This document shows, piece by piece, positions 1-8,600 of a DNA stretch of 38,238 nt. The notes below the pieces were generated by a model. The model did not search any database. It was not told the DNA's origin and worked only from the letters and a program-made list of their open reading frames with translations. Both the position numbers and the translations under genes were made by a program. This DNA comes from Spirochaetales bacterium (GTDB taxonomy: Bacteria; Spirochaetota; Spirochaetia; Treponematales; Treponemataceae), in NCBI GenBank assembly GCA_030540405.1, contig JAUNWH010000025.1:1-38238 (forward strand), read 5' to 3'. Within the stretch, counting starts at the first letter, position 1, and each line of letters opens with the position of its first letter.

Positions 1-102
1 TTTCACACTTTCTGTAATTTTATCAGAAAGAGTTTTTACATGCGTTTGCCCTGTTATAAAACTGATTAACACTTGCATATTTACAAAATCTTTTGCTAGA
101 CT
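1..102. other. Left-edge stretch, no gene assigned
   Basis: No reading frame here can be tied to a known protein. An inverted repeat, CTTTCTG at 8-14 with CAGAAAG at 24-30, is followed by a short T stretch at 33-37 and could be a weak plus-strand terminator for a gene lying off the left edge. TTGCAT at 73-78 and TAGACT at 97-102 (18-nt spacing) form a weak promoter-like pair, but it would place the hairpin at 103-128 in the transcript leader, so I do not call it. Confidence 0.3.
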
Positions 103-134
103 AAGACCGTCATTTTTGTGGCGGTCTTTTTTAT
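103..134 (+). terminator. Rho-independent terminator upstream of nudC
   Basis: AAGACCG (103-109) pairs perfectly with CGGTCTT (122-128). A 12-nt loop separates the arms, and a T-run through 132 follows. It probably ends a plus-strand transcript that enters from the left of the window and insulates nudC. Confidence 0.65.
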
Positions 135-168
135 TGCTGCCATTCTTAAAATTGACTGGAGAACTTTT

Positions 169-957
169 ATGCCGATTATTACAAAGCCGAATTCCTTTGA
201 CGCAGATTATTTTTTTGTTTGCAAAGGAAATGAAATTCTAGTAAAGGACGATTCTCTAATTTCAAAAGAAGAATTTGAGTTTTTTGCAAATGAAACTTTT
301 TCAGATGACTGGTATGCAGAAACAAATCTTTCATACAGCGCAGCCTTGGCAAAAGAAAATTGTTCACTTCCTGAAAACTGCAAATTTATTTCCGTCCGGC
401 AATTTTGCTTTGAGCATAAAGAAACCGCATTCCTCGCTTCAAGAGCCGCAAGCATTTTAAAGCAAAGAAGCACATTTAAATTCTGCCCTTCATGCAAAGG
501 AAAATTAATTGATGACGAAACTGAATCCGCAAGAAAATGCCCGGACTGCAAAACAAAATTTTTTCCGCGGATAGAGCCTGCCACAATAACACTCGTTTCC
601 AAGAAAGATGAAATTCTTCTTGTAAAAAACAAAAATTCCGCATACAAAAATTACGCCTGCGTTTCAGGTTTTGTTGAACAAGGCGAAACTCTTGAGCAAT
701 GCGTTGCACGGGAAATAAAGGAAGAAACAAACATTGAAGTTAAAAATATAAAATACTGCGGAAGCCAAGCATGGCCGTTTCCTGACCAACTAATGCTAGC
801 GTTCACGGCGGAATACAAAAGCGGCGAAATAAAAATTCAAGAGTCTGAAATTCTTGAAGCGCACTGGTTCAAAAGAAATGAACTTCCTCCAGAATCACAG
901 TTGCCGCGGACAGGTTCTGTAGCATGGAATTTGATAAATGGAATTTTTAAAAGCTAA
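169..957 (+). CDS. nudC: NADH pyrophosphatase / NAD-RNA decapping Nudix hydrolase
   Basis: This 262-aa protein matches NudC (E. coli 257 aa), which hydrolyses NAD(H) to NMN(H) and AMP and removes NAD caps from RNA in the cytoplasm. Seen in the sequence: a four-cysteine zinc ribbon (CPSC and CPDC, about residues 111-131), a complete Nudix box (GFVEQGETLEQCVAREIKEET, read in two parts as GX5EX7RE and EET), and the NudC signature SQAWPFPDQLM just after it. The usual form is SQPWPFPxS, so proline is replaced by alanine. An upstream GTG at 118 would add 17 residues and overlap the terminator hairpin. ATG 169 has GGAG seven bases upstream and is preferred. The phosphohexomutase gene follows behind its own promoter. 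Confidence 0.93.
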   Translation: MPIITKPNSFDADYFFVCKGNEILVKDDSLISKEEFEFFANETFSDDWYAETNLSYSAALAKENCSLPENCKFISVRQFCFEHKETAFLASRAASILKQRSTFKFCPSCKGKLIDDETESARKCPDCKTKFFPRIEPATITLVSKKDEILLVKNKNSAYKNYACVSGFVEQGETLEQCVAREIKEETNIEVKNIKYCGSQAWPFPDQLMLAFTAEYKSGEIKIQESEILEAHWFKRNELPPESQLPRTGSVAWNLINGIFKS

Positions 958-968
958 AAAAGCAGAGT

Positions 969-997
969 TTGACCACAGCAAAAAAAACATATAAAAT
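969..997 (+). promoter_or_regulatory. Promoter for the phosphohexomutase gene
   Basis: TTGACC at 969-974, a 17-nt spacer, and TAAAAT at 992-997: a close match to sigma-70 consensus at ideal spacing. Transcription would begin near 1004, giving a leader of about 57 nt. Confidence 0.7.
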
Positions 998-1006
998 AAA
1001 GAAAAT

Positions 1007-1048
1007 TTTCTAATTTTAATTTTTAGAAATGATTTTTTGAAATTTCTA
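1007..1048 (+). promoter_or_regulatory. Mutually exclusive hairpins in the phosphohexomutase leader
   Basis: TTTCTAA (1007-1013) can pair with TTAGAAA (1023-1029). The same central bases, TAGAAAT (1024-1030), can instead pair with ATTTCTA (1042-1048), which ends three bases before the GAGG ribosome-binding site at 1051. The two hairpins compete for one strand. Both are AT-rich and only 7 bp, so this may be chance. Confidence 0.3.
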
Positions 1049-1060
1049 CAGAGGAAAAAT

Positions 1061-2575
1061 ATGTCTGAATTTAATTTGATGAAACTGCAAAACGGAAGCG
1101 ATGTGCGCGGAATTGCAATAGAAGGCGTTGAAGGAGAACACGTAAATCTTACAGACGAAGCCGAAAACTTAATAGGCCGGGCATTCGTTTTGTGGCTTGA
1201 AAAAAAATGCGGAAAAAAAGCAGCAGAGCTTAAAATTGGAATTGGACGAGATGCCCGCATCACGGGAGAAAAACTTGCGCTTGCAGCCGCGGAAGGAATT
1301 TCTTCAACTGGAGCAAAAGTTGTAAACTGCGGTCTTGCAACAACACCGGCAATGTTCATGTCAATTGTTTTTGACCAGACAAAGTTTGACGGCTCCCTTA
1401 TGATTACTGCAAGCCATTTGCCATTCAACAGAAACGGAATAAAATTTTTCAATGCTGACGGTGGACTTGAGCATGAGGACATTGAAGAAATTTTAAAGAC
1501 CGCGCAAAATTTAAATCCGCAAAAAACAAATTCTCCATTCGCTGAAAACTTTGACTTGCTTTCAGTTTATGCGGAATATTTAAAGCAGACAATTTGCAAA
1601 GAGCTGAATTCAACTGAATCAGAAAAGCCGCTTGCAGGATTAAAAATTGTTGTCGATGCAGGAAACGGAGACGCTGGATTCTTTGTAGACAAAATTCTAA
1701 TTCCGCTTGGAGCAAACACAGAAGGAAGCGAATTTCTTGAGCCGGACGGAATGTTCCCAAACCACATTCCAAATCCAGAAAACAAGCAGGCAATGCAGGC
1801 AATTCAAAAAGCCACAGTTCAGAACAACGCAGACCTTGGATTGATTTTTGACACAGACGTTGACAGAATGAGCGCGGTTTTTCACACAGGCGAAGAAGTT
1901 AACCGTGATTCTATAATCGCGCTTTTTTCAGCTATACTTGCACCGGATTTTCCGGGTAGCACTATTGTAACCGATTCAGTAACAAGCGACCGTTTAACAT
2001 TCTTCCTTGAAAAAAAACTTGGCTTAAAACATCTTCGCTATATGCGCGGATATAAAAATGTAATCGACAAATGCCGCGAACTTAATGAAAAGGGAATCGT
2101 TTCTCCGCTTGCAATGGAAACTTCCGGACATGGAGCGTTAAAAGACAACTATTATCTTGATGACGGTGCTTTCCTTGCTGTAAAACTTATTTCGTCACTT
2201 GCAAAAGCTTCAAGGCAAAATAAAAAAATTGAAAGCTTTATTTCAGAACTTCCGCCTGCTGGAATTGAAGCAGAATACAGATTTAAAATCAAGGCAGAAG
2301 ACTTCAAGCAATACGGAAAAAAAGTTCTTGAAGAATTCAAATCCCGTGCAACAAAAAACAAGCTCGACCTTCCTGAAAATTTTGAAGGCGTGAGAATTTC
2401 GTTCCATGACAAAAATGCAGAAGGCTGGCTTTTGCTGCGGCTTTCACTTCACGACCCTGTGATGCCGCTCAACATAGAAGGAAAAACTCAAAAAGACAAA
2501 GATGAAATTGTAAAAATAGCGAAAGAACTTCTTTCGGGCTTTGAATTGCTAGACACAAGCGCTTTAGACAGCTAA
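1061..2575 (+). CDS. Phosphoglucomutase/phosphomannomutase family protein
   Basis: A 504-aa alpha-D-phosphohexomutase, which interconverts hexose 1- and 6-phosphates through a phosphoserine enzyme to supply sugar nucleotides and glycogen or glycolysis precursors. Visible signatures: the active-site serine loop TASHLPFNRNG (about residue 120; usually TASHNP), the Mg-binding loop DTDVDRM (usually DGDADR or DxDxDR), and the sugar-binding segment METSGHGALKDNYYLDDGA (usually GExSGH). All four family domains are present. A TTG at 1037 lies in frame, but ATG 1061 follows GAGG at 1051-1054 and is the better start. Whether glucose or mannose phosphate is preferred cannot be told from the sequence. 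The gene has its own promoter at 969-997. Confidence 0.9.
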   Translation: MSEFNLMKLQNGSDVRGIAIEGVEGEHVNLTDEAENLIGRAFVLWLEKKCGKKAAELKIGIGRDARITGEKLALAAAEGISSTGAKVVNCGLATTPAMFMSIVFDQTKFDGSLMITASHLPFNRNGIKFFNADGGLEHEDIEEILKTAQNLNPQKTNSPFAENFDLLSVYAEYLKQTICKELNSTESEKPLAGLKIVVDAGNGDAGFFVDKILIPLGANTEGSEFLEPDGMFPNHIPNPENKQAMQAIQKATVQNNADLGLIFDTDVDRMSAVFHTGEEVNRDSIIALFSAILAPDFPGSTIVTDSVTSDRLTFFLEKKLGLKHLRYMRGYKNVIDKCRELNEKGIVSPLAMETSGHGALKDNYYLDDGAFLAVKLISSLAKASRQNKKIESFISELPPAGIEAEYRFKIKAEDFKQYGKKVLEEFKSRATKNKLDLPENFEGVRISFHDKNAEGWLLLRLSLHDPVMPLNIEGKTQKDKDEIVKIAKELLSGFELLDTSALDS

Positions 2576-2615
2576 AAAAAACAATGTGGAATTTGTGTAA
2601 AAAACAGATTCCGGA

Positions 2616-2644
2616 TTGACATAATTCATTTTTTTGTTCATAAT
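2616..2644 (+). promoter_or_regulatory. Strong rpsU promoter
   Basis: Perfect -35 TTGACA at 2616-2621, exactly 17 nt, then CATAAT at 2639-2644 (one mismatch to TATAAT). Transcription should start near 2651. This is among the closest matches to consensus in the window, as expected for a ribosomal protein gene. Confidence 0.8.
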
Positions 2645-2689
2645 TTAGTTCCCTGCGATATTTCGTTGGTGAGGATGGTGAACAAAGAC

Positions 2690-2902
2690 ATGGCAACAAT
2701 CAATGTTGATGAGAATGAGAACCTCGAAAAGGCAATCAAACGCTTCAAGAGAATGGTTGAAAAAGAAGGTATTATCCGTGAATACAAAAAGCGTGAATAT
2801 TATGAAAAGCCTTCTACAATCCTCAATCGCAAAAACAAATCATTGGCTCGTAAGCTTTTGAAAAAAAACCACAAGCCGCATGATTCTAAATCAGCTTACT
2901 AA
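2690..2902 (+). CDS. rpsU: 30S ribosomal protein S21
   Basis: The 70-aa product starts [19 protein letters not shown] and carries the basic S21 core ([13 protein letters not shown]) plus a Lys/Arg-rich tail. S21 binds the small subunit near the anti-Shine-Dalgarno region and assists initiation. In-frame upstream starts exist (TTG 2666, ATG 2675), but homologous S21 proteins begin at the MAT motif, which points to ATG 2690. GAGG at 2671-2674 then lies about 15 nt away, longer than normal, so start selection here may be unusual. The gene is transcribed alone, with its own promoter (2616-2644) and terminator (2913-2937). Confidence 0.95.
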   Translation: MATINVDENENLEKAIKRFKRMVEKEGIIREYKKREYYEKPSTILNRKNKSLARKLLKKNHKPHDSKSAY

Positions 2903-2912
2903 TTGTGATTGG

Positions 2913-2937
2913 AACCCTGGAAATCTCCGGGGTTTTT
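2913..2937 (+). terminator. rpsU rho-independent terminator
   Basis: AACCCTGG (2913-2920) pairs with CCGGGGTT (2927-2934) in an 8-bp stem with one G-U pair and a 6-nt loop, running into T5 at 2933-2937. It begins 11 nt after the rpsU stop codon. Confidence 0.85.
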
Positions 2938-2987
2938 GCATTTTAAAACAAGCAAATAAAATTTCAGTTTTTCAAAAAGAGGAGCTT

Positions 2988-3695
2988 ATGAAAATTCAGG
3001 ACGACAATGAAAATTACAGGCAGCTTTGCTTTAAATGTATGCGGCCAGTTTCTTCATGCTACTGCAAATATACAGCTCCTATAAAATGCGGAATTAAATT
3101 TGTTTTTCTTATGCATCCAAAAGAAGCTAAAAAACAGCGGACAGGAACAGGGCGTTTAGCTTCTCTTTGTCTTCCCGAAAGTGAAATTCTTATGGGAATT
3201 GATTTTACAAAAAACAAGCGTCTTGAAGAACTTTTAAATGACCCGCAATATTATCCTGTTTTGCTCTACCCTTCACCAGATGCCTGGACTTGCAGCAAAG
3301 AAGGATTCAAAAAAACAATACAAGGAAAAAAACTGCTTGCAATAATCGTGGATTCAACTTGGTTCTGCTCAAAAAAAATTCTTCGATACAGCACAAATAT
3401 AAATTCTCTGCCGAAATTTTCATTCACGGGAAACTACAAAAGCATTTTCACTTTTAAACATGAACCGCAGGAATATTGCGTTTCAACAATTGAAACTTGC
3501 TACTATCTGATTAAAGAACTGCAGTCAACAGGAATCGTGGACAAAGAAATTTCGCCAGAGCCTCTTATGACAGTTTTTAAACAGATGATAAAGTTTCAGC
3601 TTCAAAAAGAAAACGACCGCATAGAAGGCAAAATTCCAAACAGCCATGCAAAAGACTGGAAATACACACGCAAAAAAGAAATTCCAAACTTCTAG
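2988..3695 (+). CDS. DTW-domain tRNA-uridine aminocarboxypropyltransferase
   Basis: This 235-aa protein belongs to the DTW family (TapT/YfiP), which transfers the 3-amino-3-carboxypropyl group of S-adenosylmethionine to uridine in tRNA (acp3U). Seen: an N-terminal CFKCMRP...CYCK cysteine cluster typical of the family (probable zinc site, residues about 13-26), the segment MHPKEAKKQRTGTGRL, and the signature VDSTWFCSKK, a variant of the D-(G/x)-T-W motif. Start ATG 2988 follows AGAGGAG and is chosen over an earlier in-frame ATG at 2880, which lies inside rpsU. The stop lies 14 bp from that of the convergent gene, with only a T-rich spacer between them. Confidence 0.85.
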   Translation: MKIQDDNENYRQLCFKCMRPVSSCYCKYTAPIKCGIKFVFLMHPKEAKKQRTGTGRLASLCLPESEILMGIDFTKNKRLEELLNDPQYYPVLLYPSPDAWTCSKEGFKKTIQGKKLLAIIVDSTWFCSKKILRYSTNINSLPKFSFTGNYKSIFTFKHEPQEYCVSTIETCYYLIKELQSTGIVDKEISPEPLMTVFKQMIKFQLQKENDRIEGKIPNSHAKDWKYTRKKEIPNF

Positions 3696-3709
3696 CAGCC
3701 GATTTTTTT

Positions 3710-4825
3710 TTATTTTTTCATATATGGAATATCTGAATTCTTATAGCCCGGAGTTGCAGTTTTAGCAACAATCCAACAGTCTTTTCCATTTACTATTGGC
3801 TGACCATTTTTATATGCCGCAATAGCTTCTTTTAAATTTTTGCGGGAAAGACTTTTTGTTGGTGAAACATTATCACAGCAAACCGCATTTTCAACAGAAA
3901 CTCCGTCTTGCCATACTCCGCTTTCAGAAATAATAGAAGCAAAATCAGAAATTCCTTTTTTCCATTCTGTGCAATCTGATTTTGCAAAAACAACTGCATC
4001 AAGAATTTCAGAAGTATTGGAATTTCTTAAAACAACTATGTCGCTAGCAGCAAACGGCTTTTTTGTGCATTCGCTCCACAAGTCCCTTGCTGTATCGCAA
4101 GAATCTTCATGCTTAGAAAGCTTTAAATTGTCTTCAAGTTCATTGTGCATTCCTTCACCGTCAAGGCCATCTGCAACAATTGTTCTCATGTGCAAGGTAA
4201 CATAGTCACCATTTTTTACTTCAACTGCAGGAAGAATAAATTTTGTCTTATCGCCATTCGCTGCGCTTACAACTTCAAGCCCAGAAAGATTTCCGCCTTT
4301 TAAAACATAAAGCTCAACGAATTCGCTGCGATGAACTTTTTCCTTCGTTTCTTTTATCGTTTTAGTTCCATAAGCATTTCTAAGTTCTGCAATTATAACT
4401 TTTGCAGGGTTGCTGTTAAATCCTTTAAACGGAACGCTGAACGTCAAGGAATTTCCCGCAGAATCAAAAGCCATTCCTTCAACTTTGTAATCAATTCCAA
4501 TCGCAGTTTCATTTTGAAATTCAAGCAAAACTGAATTTTCTTCATATTTACATTCTACATTTCCCAAACTTGAAACTTCATCTGACAAAAAAAGCTCCGT
4601 GTTTTTCAGCTCGACTTCCCTTGAAAAATCTATGCGTGCAGAATTAGAAGATGTGGCGAAAAACTTTGTTATCTTGGGAACAGAAAAATCCCCAGACAAA
4701 AGTTCAAGACTTTCCACAGAAGAGCGGCACGACATAGGACAAACTGAAAAAGTAACAGCAAACAAAAGCCCTGCGGAAATAAAAATCATCTGACCCATTT
4801 TTTTTACAAATTGATTTGAATTCAT
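3710..4825 (-). CDS. Exported protein with lamin-tail-like domain, probable lipoprotein
   Basis: A 371-aa exported protein. The N-terminus has a basic stretch, a hydrophobic segment (residues about 11-29) and two cysteines (VCPMSC). The second, after PMS, could serve as a relaxed spirochaetal lipobox. Residues about 45-130 look like an Ig-type beta domain. After that comes a region resembling lamin-tail domains: KVIIAELRN, EFVELYV, NLSGLEV, DYVTLHM, and a terminal DCWIVAKTATPGYKN, a common ending of bacterial lamin-tail modules (there often TPG). Function is unknown; bacterial lamin-tail proteins are often surface or matrix associated. Start ATG 4825 has AGGAG at 4831-4835. An upstream in-frame start at 4900 would bury the signal peptide. 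The assignment rests on motif resemblance only. Confidence 0.65.
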   Translation of the reverse strand: MNSNQFVKKMGQMIFISAGLLFAVTFSVCPMSCRSSVESLELLSGDFSVPKITKFFATSSNSARIDFSREVELKNTELFLSDEVSSLGNVECKYEENSVLLEFQNETAIGIDYKVEGMAFDSAGNSLTFSVPFKGFNSNPAKVIIAELRNAYGTKTIKETKEKVHRSEFVELYVLKGGNLSGLEVVSAANGDKTKFILPAVEVKNGDYVTLHMRTIVADGLDGEGMHNELEDNLKLSKHEDSCDTARDLWSECTKKPFAASDIVVLRNSNTSEILDAVVFAKSDCTEWKKGISDFASIISESGVWQDGVSVENAVCCDNVSPTKSLSRKNLKEAIAAYKNGQPIVNGKDCWIVAKTATPGYKNSDIPYMKK

Positions 4826-4940
4826 AAACGCTCCTATAATTTTTTTGATGCGACAAGCACTCTTGATATTTTTATTACTTGAAAATAAAAAAAAATGCAT
4901 TGTGATTCCATTTTTGCATAAAATTCATTAAACTTTTTTT
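4826..4940. other. Divergent intergenic region
   Basis: This AT-rich spacer separates the divergent exported-protein and thioesterase genes. Promoters for both must lie here, but no hexamer pair with good spacing stands out. TTGTGA at 4900-4905 and TAAAAT at 4919-4924 are only 13 nt apart. Confidence 0.4.
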
Positions 4941-5687
4941 ATGGAATACAAATCATTTTTTGAAGAAGATAAAAAAATTTTTCATGCTCAGTCAAATATT
5001 TATTTCAGCCAATGCAATGCTAACAAAGACCTAAGCTTGCATGAGCTTTTAAAAATAACTTCTGATATTGCAGTTGAAGATTACAGGCAACGCGGAATGT
5101 CGCGCGAAATTCTTAAAGACAACGGATTTGGAATTCTTGTTTCAAGATGTTCATACAGAATTCAACAATGGCCAAAAGAAAATCAATTTATAGAAGTTGA
5201 AACTTGGGAAGAAAAACCGCAGGCTCTTCAGTTTATGCGCAGCTATAGAATTCTTGATGAAAATAAAAATATCTTAGTTTCTGGAAAATCATCATGGCTT
5301 TTAGTCGATATAAATGAACGCCGAATTCTTCCGCTAAAAAAATTCACGCTAAGAACTCCACCAGAGTTTTGCATTGAACTTGACTGCGACAAGCCGGACA
5401 AAATTCTTCAGCCAGAAAAAAGCGAGCTGTGGGACACACGGACAATAAAGTTTTCAGACTTGGATGCAAACGGGCACACAAACAATGCAAGATACGCGGC
5501 ATTTGTTGAAGATGCGATTCCAGAAGAATTCCGCAGAAGAAAGCCAAAAGACTTCAAAATAAATTTCGCAAAGGAAGCAATGCTGAATGATAAAATAGAA
5601 ATTTTTGGCTTTAAAGATGAAAACAAAATAACTTTCCTTGGAAAAACTCCAGAATCAGTTTCCTTTGAAGCAATTATTTCATATTAA
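4941..5687 (+). CDS. Acyl-[acyl-carrier-protein] thioesterase
   Basis: The 248-aa product matches the bacterial FatA/FatB-like acyl-ACP thioesterases (Pfam Acyl-ACP_TE), double-hotdog enzymes that release free fatty acids from acyl-ACP. Seen: the N-terminal hotdog with LLKITSDIAVEDYRQRG and GFGILVSRCSYRI...VETWEE, and the second hotdog opening with KFSDLDANGHTNNARYAAF. The D-x-N-G-H-x-N-N motif carries the Asp/Asn/His residues implicated in catalysis. Length fits the family (about 240-260 aa). There is no Shine-Dalgarno sequence before ATG 4941, only a T-run. The stop lies 4 nt from the end of the convergent addA, so no independent terminator fits between them. Confidence 0.87.
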   Translation: MEYKSFFEEDKKIFHAQSNIYFSQCNANKDLSLHELLKITSDIAVEDYRQRGMSREILKDNGFGILVSRCSYRIQQWPKENQFIEVETWEEKPQALQFMRSYRILDENKNILVSGKSSWLLVDINERRILPLKKFTLRTPPEFCIELDCDKPDKILQPEKSELWDTRTIKFSDLDANGHTNNARYAAFVEDAIPEEFRRRKPKDFKINFAKEAMLNDKIEIFGFKDENKITFLGKTPESVSFEAIISY

Positions 5688-5691
5688 AAAA

Positions 5692-8600
5692 TCATACAGT
5701 ATAATCTGAAATATCAATTTCCTTGTCGTAACGAAGATAATAAAGAAAAGTTTTTATATCTTTTGTATCGACATGGAAAATTTCAGAAGCGGCTTTGCGA
5801 TAGCAAGAAAGCTGTTCGATATAAAGTTCTGGCTTTGCAACACGGTCTGTTTTGTAGTCAACAATAAAAAGTTTTTCGTCTGAATCTTGAAAAATCAAAT
5901 CCATTGAACCTGTAAAAATCGTATCGTTCATAAGAAATTTAAATTTGTTTTCAGCCTTGCAAAGACGGCTGCTTCTTTTTGCATCTGCAACTTTTTTTCC
6001 AAGATCACTTTGTTTAAAAGCTTCACACATAGACACAATAGTCTTTAAAAGAATCTCCTTAGCTTTTTGATTTTCAGAAAGTTTCTTTGCAACAATTCTG
6101 TCAACAAAGTTCTCAGCATTTAAAAGATTTCCAGTAAAAACAAAGCATTCAAGATAAGAATGCGCAAGTTTTCCAAAGTCAGCATAATTGAATTCAGCAG
6201 AAGCAGAATCCTCTTCATTATCTTCTAAAATATCAGAAGCTGGCTTTAAAACAAAATCAATAGAAGAGTATTCTTCATTTATTTTTAATGCGCTGTCAAT
6301 TTTTACAGTTGTTTTTGGAGGCAGTTTTTCAAGACCGCTTGGCGTTTGCGTTTTATCAAGAAATTCCTGAGGAAAATCAATGTCTTTTTCAAATGGAGCT
6401 TTATCATAAAAAGAAGAAAACAATTCTATCTTTTTCTGCCTAAGTTCATCTAAGCTCATTTTGTCATCTGCGCGGACTTTTGTAGAAACAGGATTTATTT
6501 TTATAAAATCAAACGGCGCGCCATTTTTATTAAACACAGGCTCATCGCAATACGATTTAAAAGAAAAATCATTGTCGATGTAAAGTTCCTTCTCATAATA
6601 AAAGCGGCAAAGTTTGTGCATCAAGGAAAGAGAGCCATCATATTTTTTTTCAGCATTATCAGATTCATCAAATTTCTTTAACTCCTTGCTTCTTGAAAGA
6701 GTTCCAACTAAATAAACATCTTCTTCTGCACGCGTAATGGCAACATAAATTTTACGCTTTTGCTCAGCAAGTTCTCTCAAAGCAGAATCTTCTTTTTGTC
6801 GTACAGAAAAATAATTTCCGCCTTCACCCAAAGCGCATAAAGAAACTCCAGTCGCATTATTCTCGTCAAATCCATCTTCATCAAAAAAGAAAGTTCCTGT
6901 TATCTGCGTCTTAGGATTTCCCCAGATTCCAATAACAAAGACATGTTTAAACTGCAAGCCTTTGCTCTGATGAATTGTCATGATTTTTACAGCGTCAGAC
7001 TTTTCAAGCGGATAAGAAATTTCTTTTAGATCAAGTTCAACGTTCTCATCATTCATATAAGATGAAATTTCTTTCTTTTTTGCAATTCCAAGCTGATCAA
7101 CAAACCAAGAAATGCTTTTTCCTTCGTTTTCAGCTTGACGCGCAGTTTCATAAAGCAAGTCAAACTGCTCTGAATAAAGCGAAAGGTTTCTATTTAAAAT
7201 TGTTTCAAAGTAATATCCAGTTTTATACCACAAAAGCTCAAGTGATTTTGTAAGACTTTGAGAAAGAATATCTTCCCGCAGTTCTTCATAAAAACTTTTT
7301 GCAGCCAAATATTTTTTCAAATCAGTTTCAGAAAGAGAAAGCTCATCATTTTCCTCAAATGCAGAAAAAATAATTTCAGAATTCTTTGTCTTTTTTACTG
7401 ATGCTGATAAAATATTTTGAACGCCTTGCATGCTTATTCCGGCAAATGGCGAAGAAAGAAAAGCTGCAAACGCATTTGAATCTGAAGGATAAACGCAAAA
7501 TCTTAAAAAACTGTAAAAGTCATTTACAATTCCTTCTGAAAAAACATTAGTCTGACGGTCAACCGTATAAGGAATGTTAAAAAGAGAAAGATACCTTTGC
7601 AAATAAAATCTTCCTAAACGAGAATTGTCAAGAATTGCATAATTGTTGAAGTTAGAATCTTTTTTTGAAAGCTCATAAATTTTTCTAGCTATAAAATATG
7701 CTTCTGTTTCTTTTTCGCTAAGACATTTTCCATAGTTTACAAAATTAGCAAAGTTGTTTCCGTCTTCATTTTCTCCTGTATTTAAAAGACATAAGTGAAT
7801 AGGAACATTGCTTGCATCAACAGAAGCCGGAATCTCGTTTTTTTTCAAAGCATTGTGTTTATATTCGGCTTCGTAGCTTTTTACATCTGCAATTCCATTT
7901 TCCTCTGAATAAAACAAAGAAGGAATTTCAGTTTCATTCAATGGCCGTTTGTCATCGCAGTTTCCAAACATCAGATTAAAAGAATAAAGCAAAGTAACAG
8001 AAGAGCGGTAATTGTTTGTCATATTCAAGTTAACATTTTCTTCTGAACCAGAATTATCCTTTAAAGATTTTTTTAACTGATTGAATACGCTTACATCTGC
8101 TCCGCGGAATTTATAAATAGACTGTTTTTCATCTCCAACGAAAAAAAGTTTTTCTGCAGAAATATTATTTTCAAGCCCAGCAAAAAATTCTGCTTCAGTT
8201 TTGTCTTCAATTAAAAGTTCTTTTCCATTATTTTCAGAAATAAGAAACAAAAGTTCCTTGTTTTTTTTGTTGTTATCCTGAAACTCATCTATCATTATTT
8301 TCTTTATAAGATTTTTTTGCTGCTTTCTAATATCCGGCTGTTCAATGAGAATCCTCAAAGCTAAGTCGCCAACATCCTTAAAAGAAAGATTACCTGAAAT
8401 ACGTTTGGTATTATTTACTTCTTCAAGAAATTCATCGAGAAGCTCAAACATTCTTTTTTGCGCGGAAAAGTTTTTTATAAAATTCACGACAGAAACAACA
8501 ATAGAAATACTTTCTCTTATTCTTTTTATAATTTCCTTTATATCTTTTACAGGTTCTTTGACTCCGCCTTTATTCATGCTTATTGAGCAAATGGAATTTA

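Noticed and set aside
118..168. GTG start extending nudC by 17 residues
   Set aside because: It lies in the terminator hairpin and lacks a ribosome-binding site. ATG 169 has GGAG at good distance and matches the family's length.
3693..3720. Bidirectional terminator between the DTW gene and the exported-protein gene
   Set aside because: There are T-runs but no inverted repeat in the 14-bp gap.
4900..4924. Promoter TTGTGA/TAAAAT for the thioesterase gene
   Set aside because: The 13-nt spacing is too short for a sigma-70 promoter, and no alternative pair is clear.
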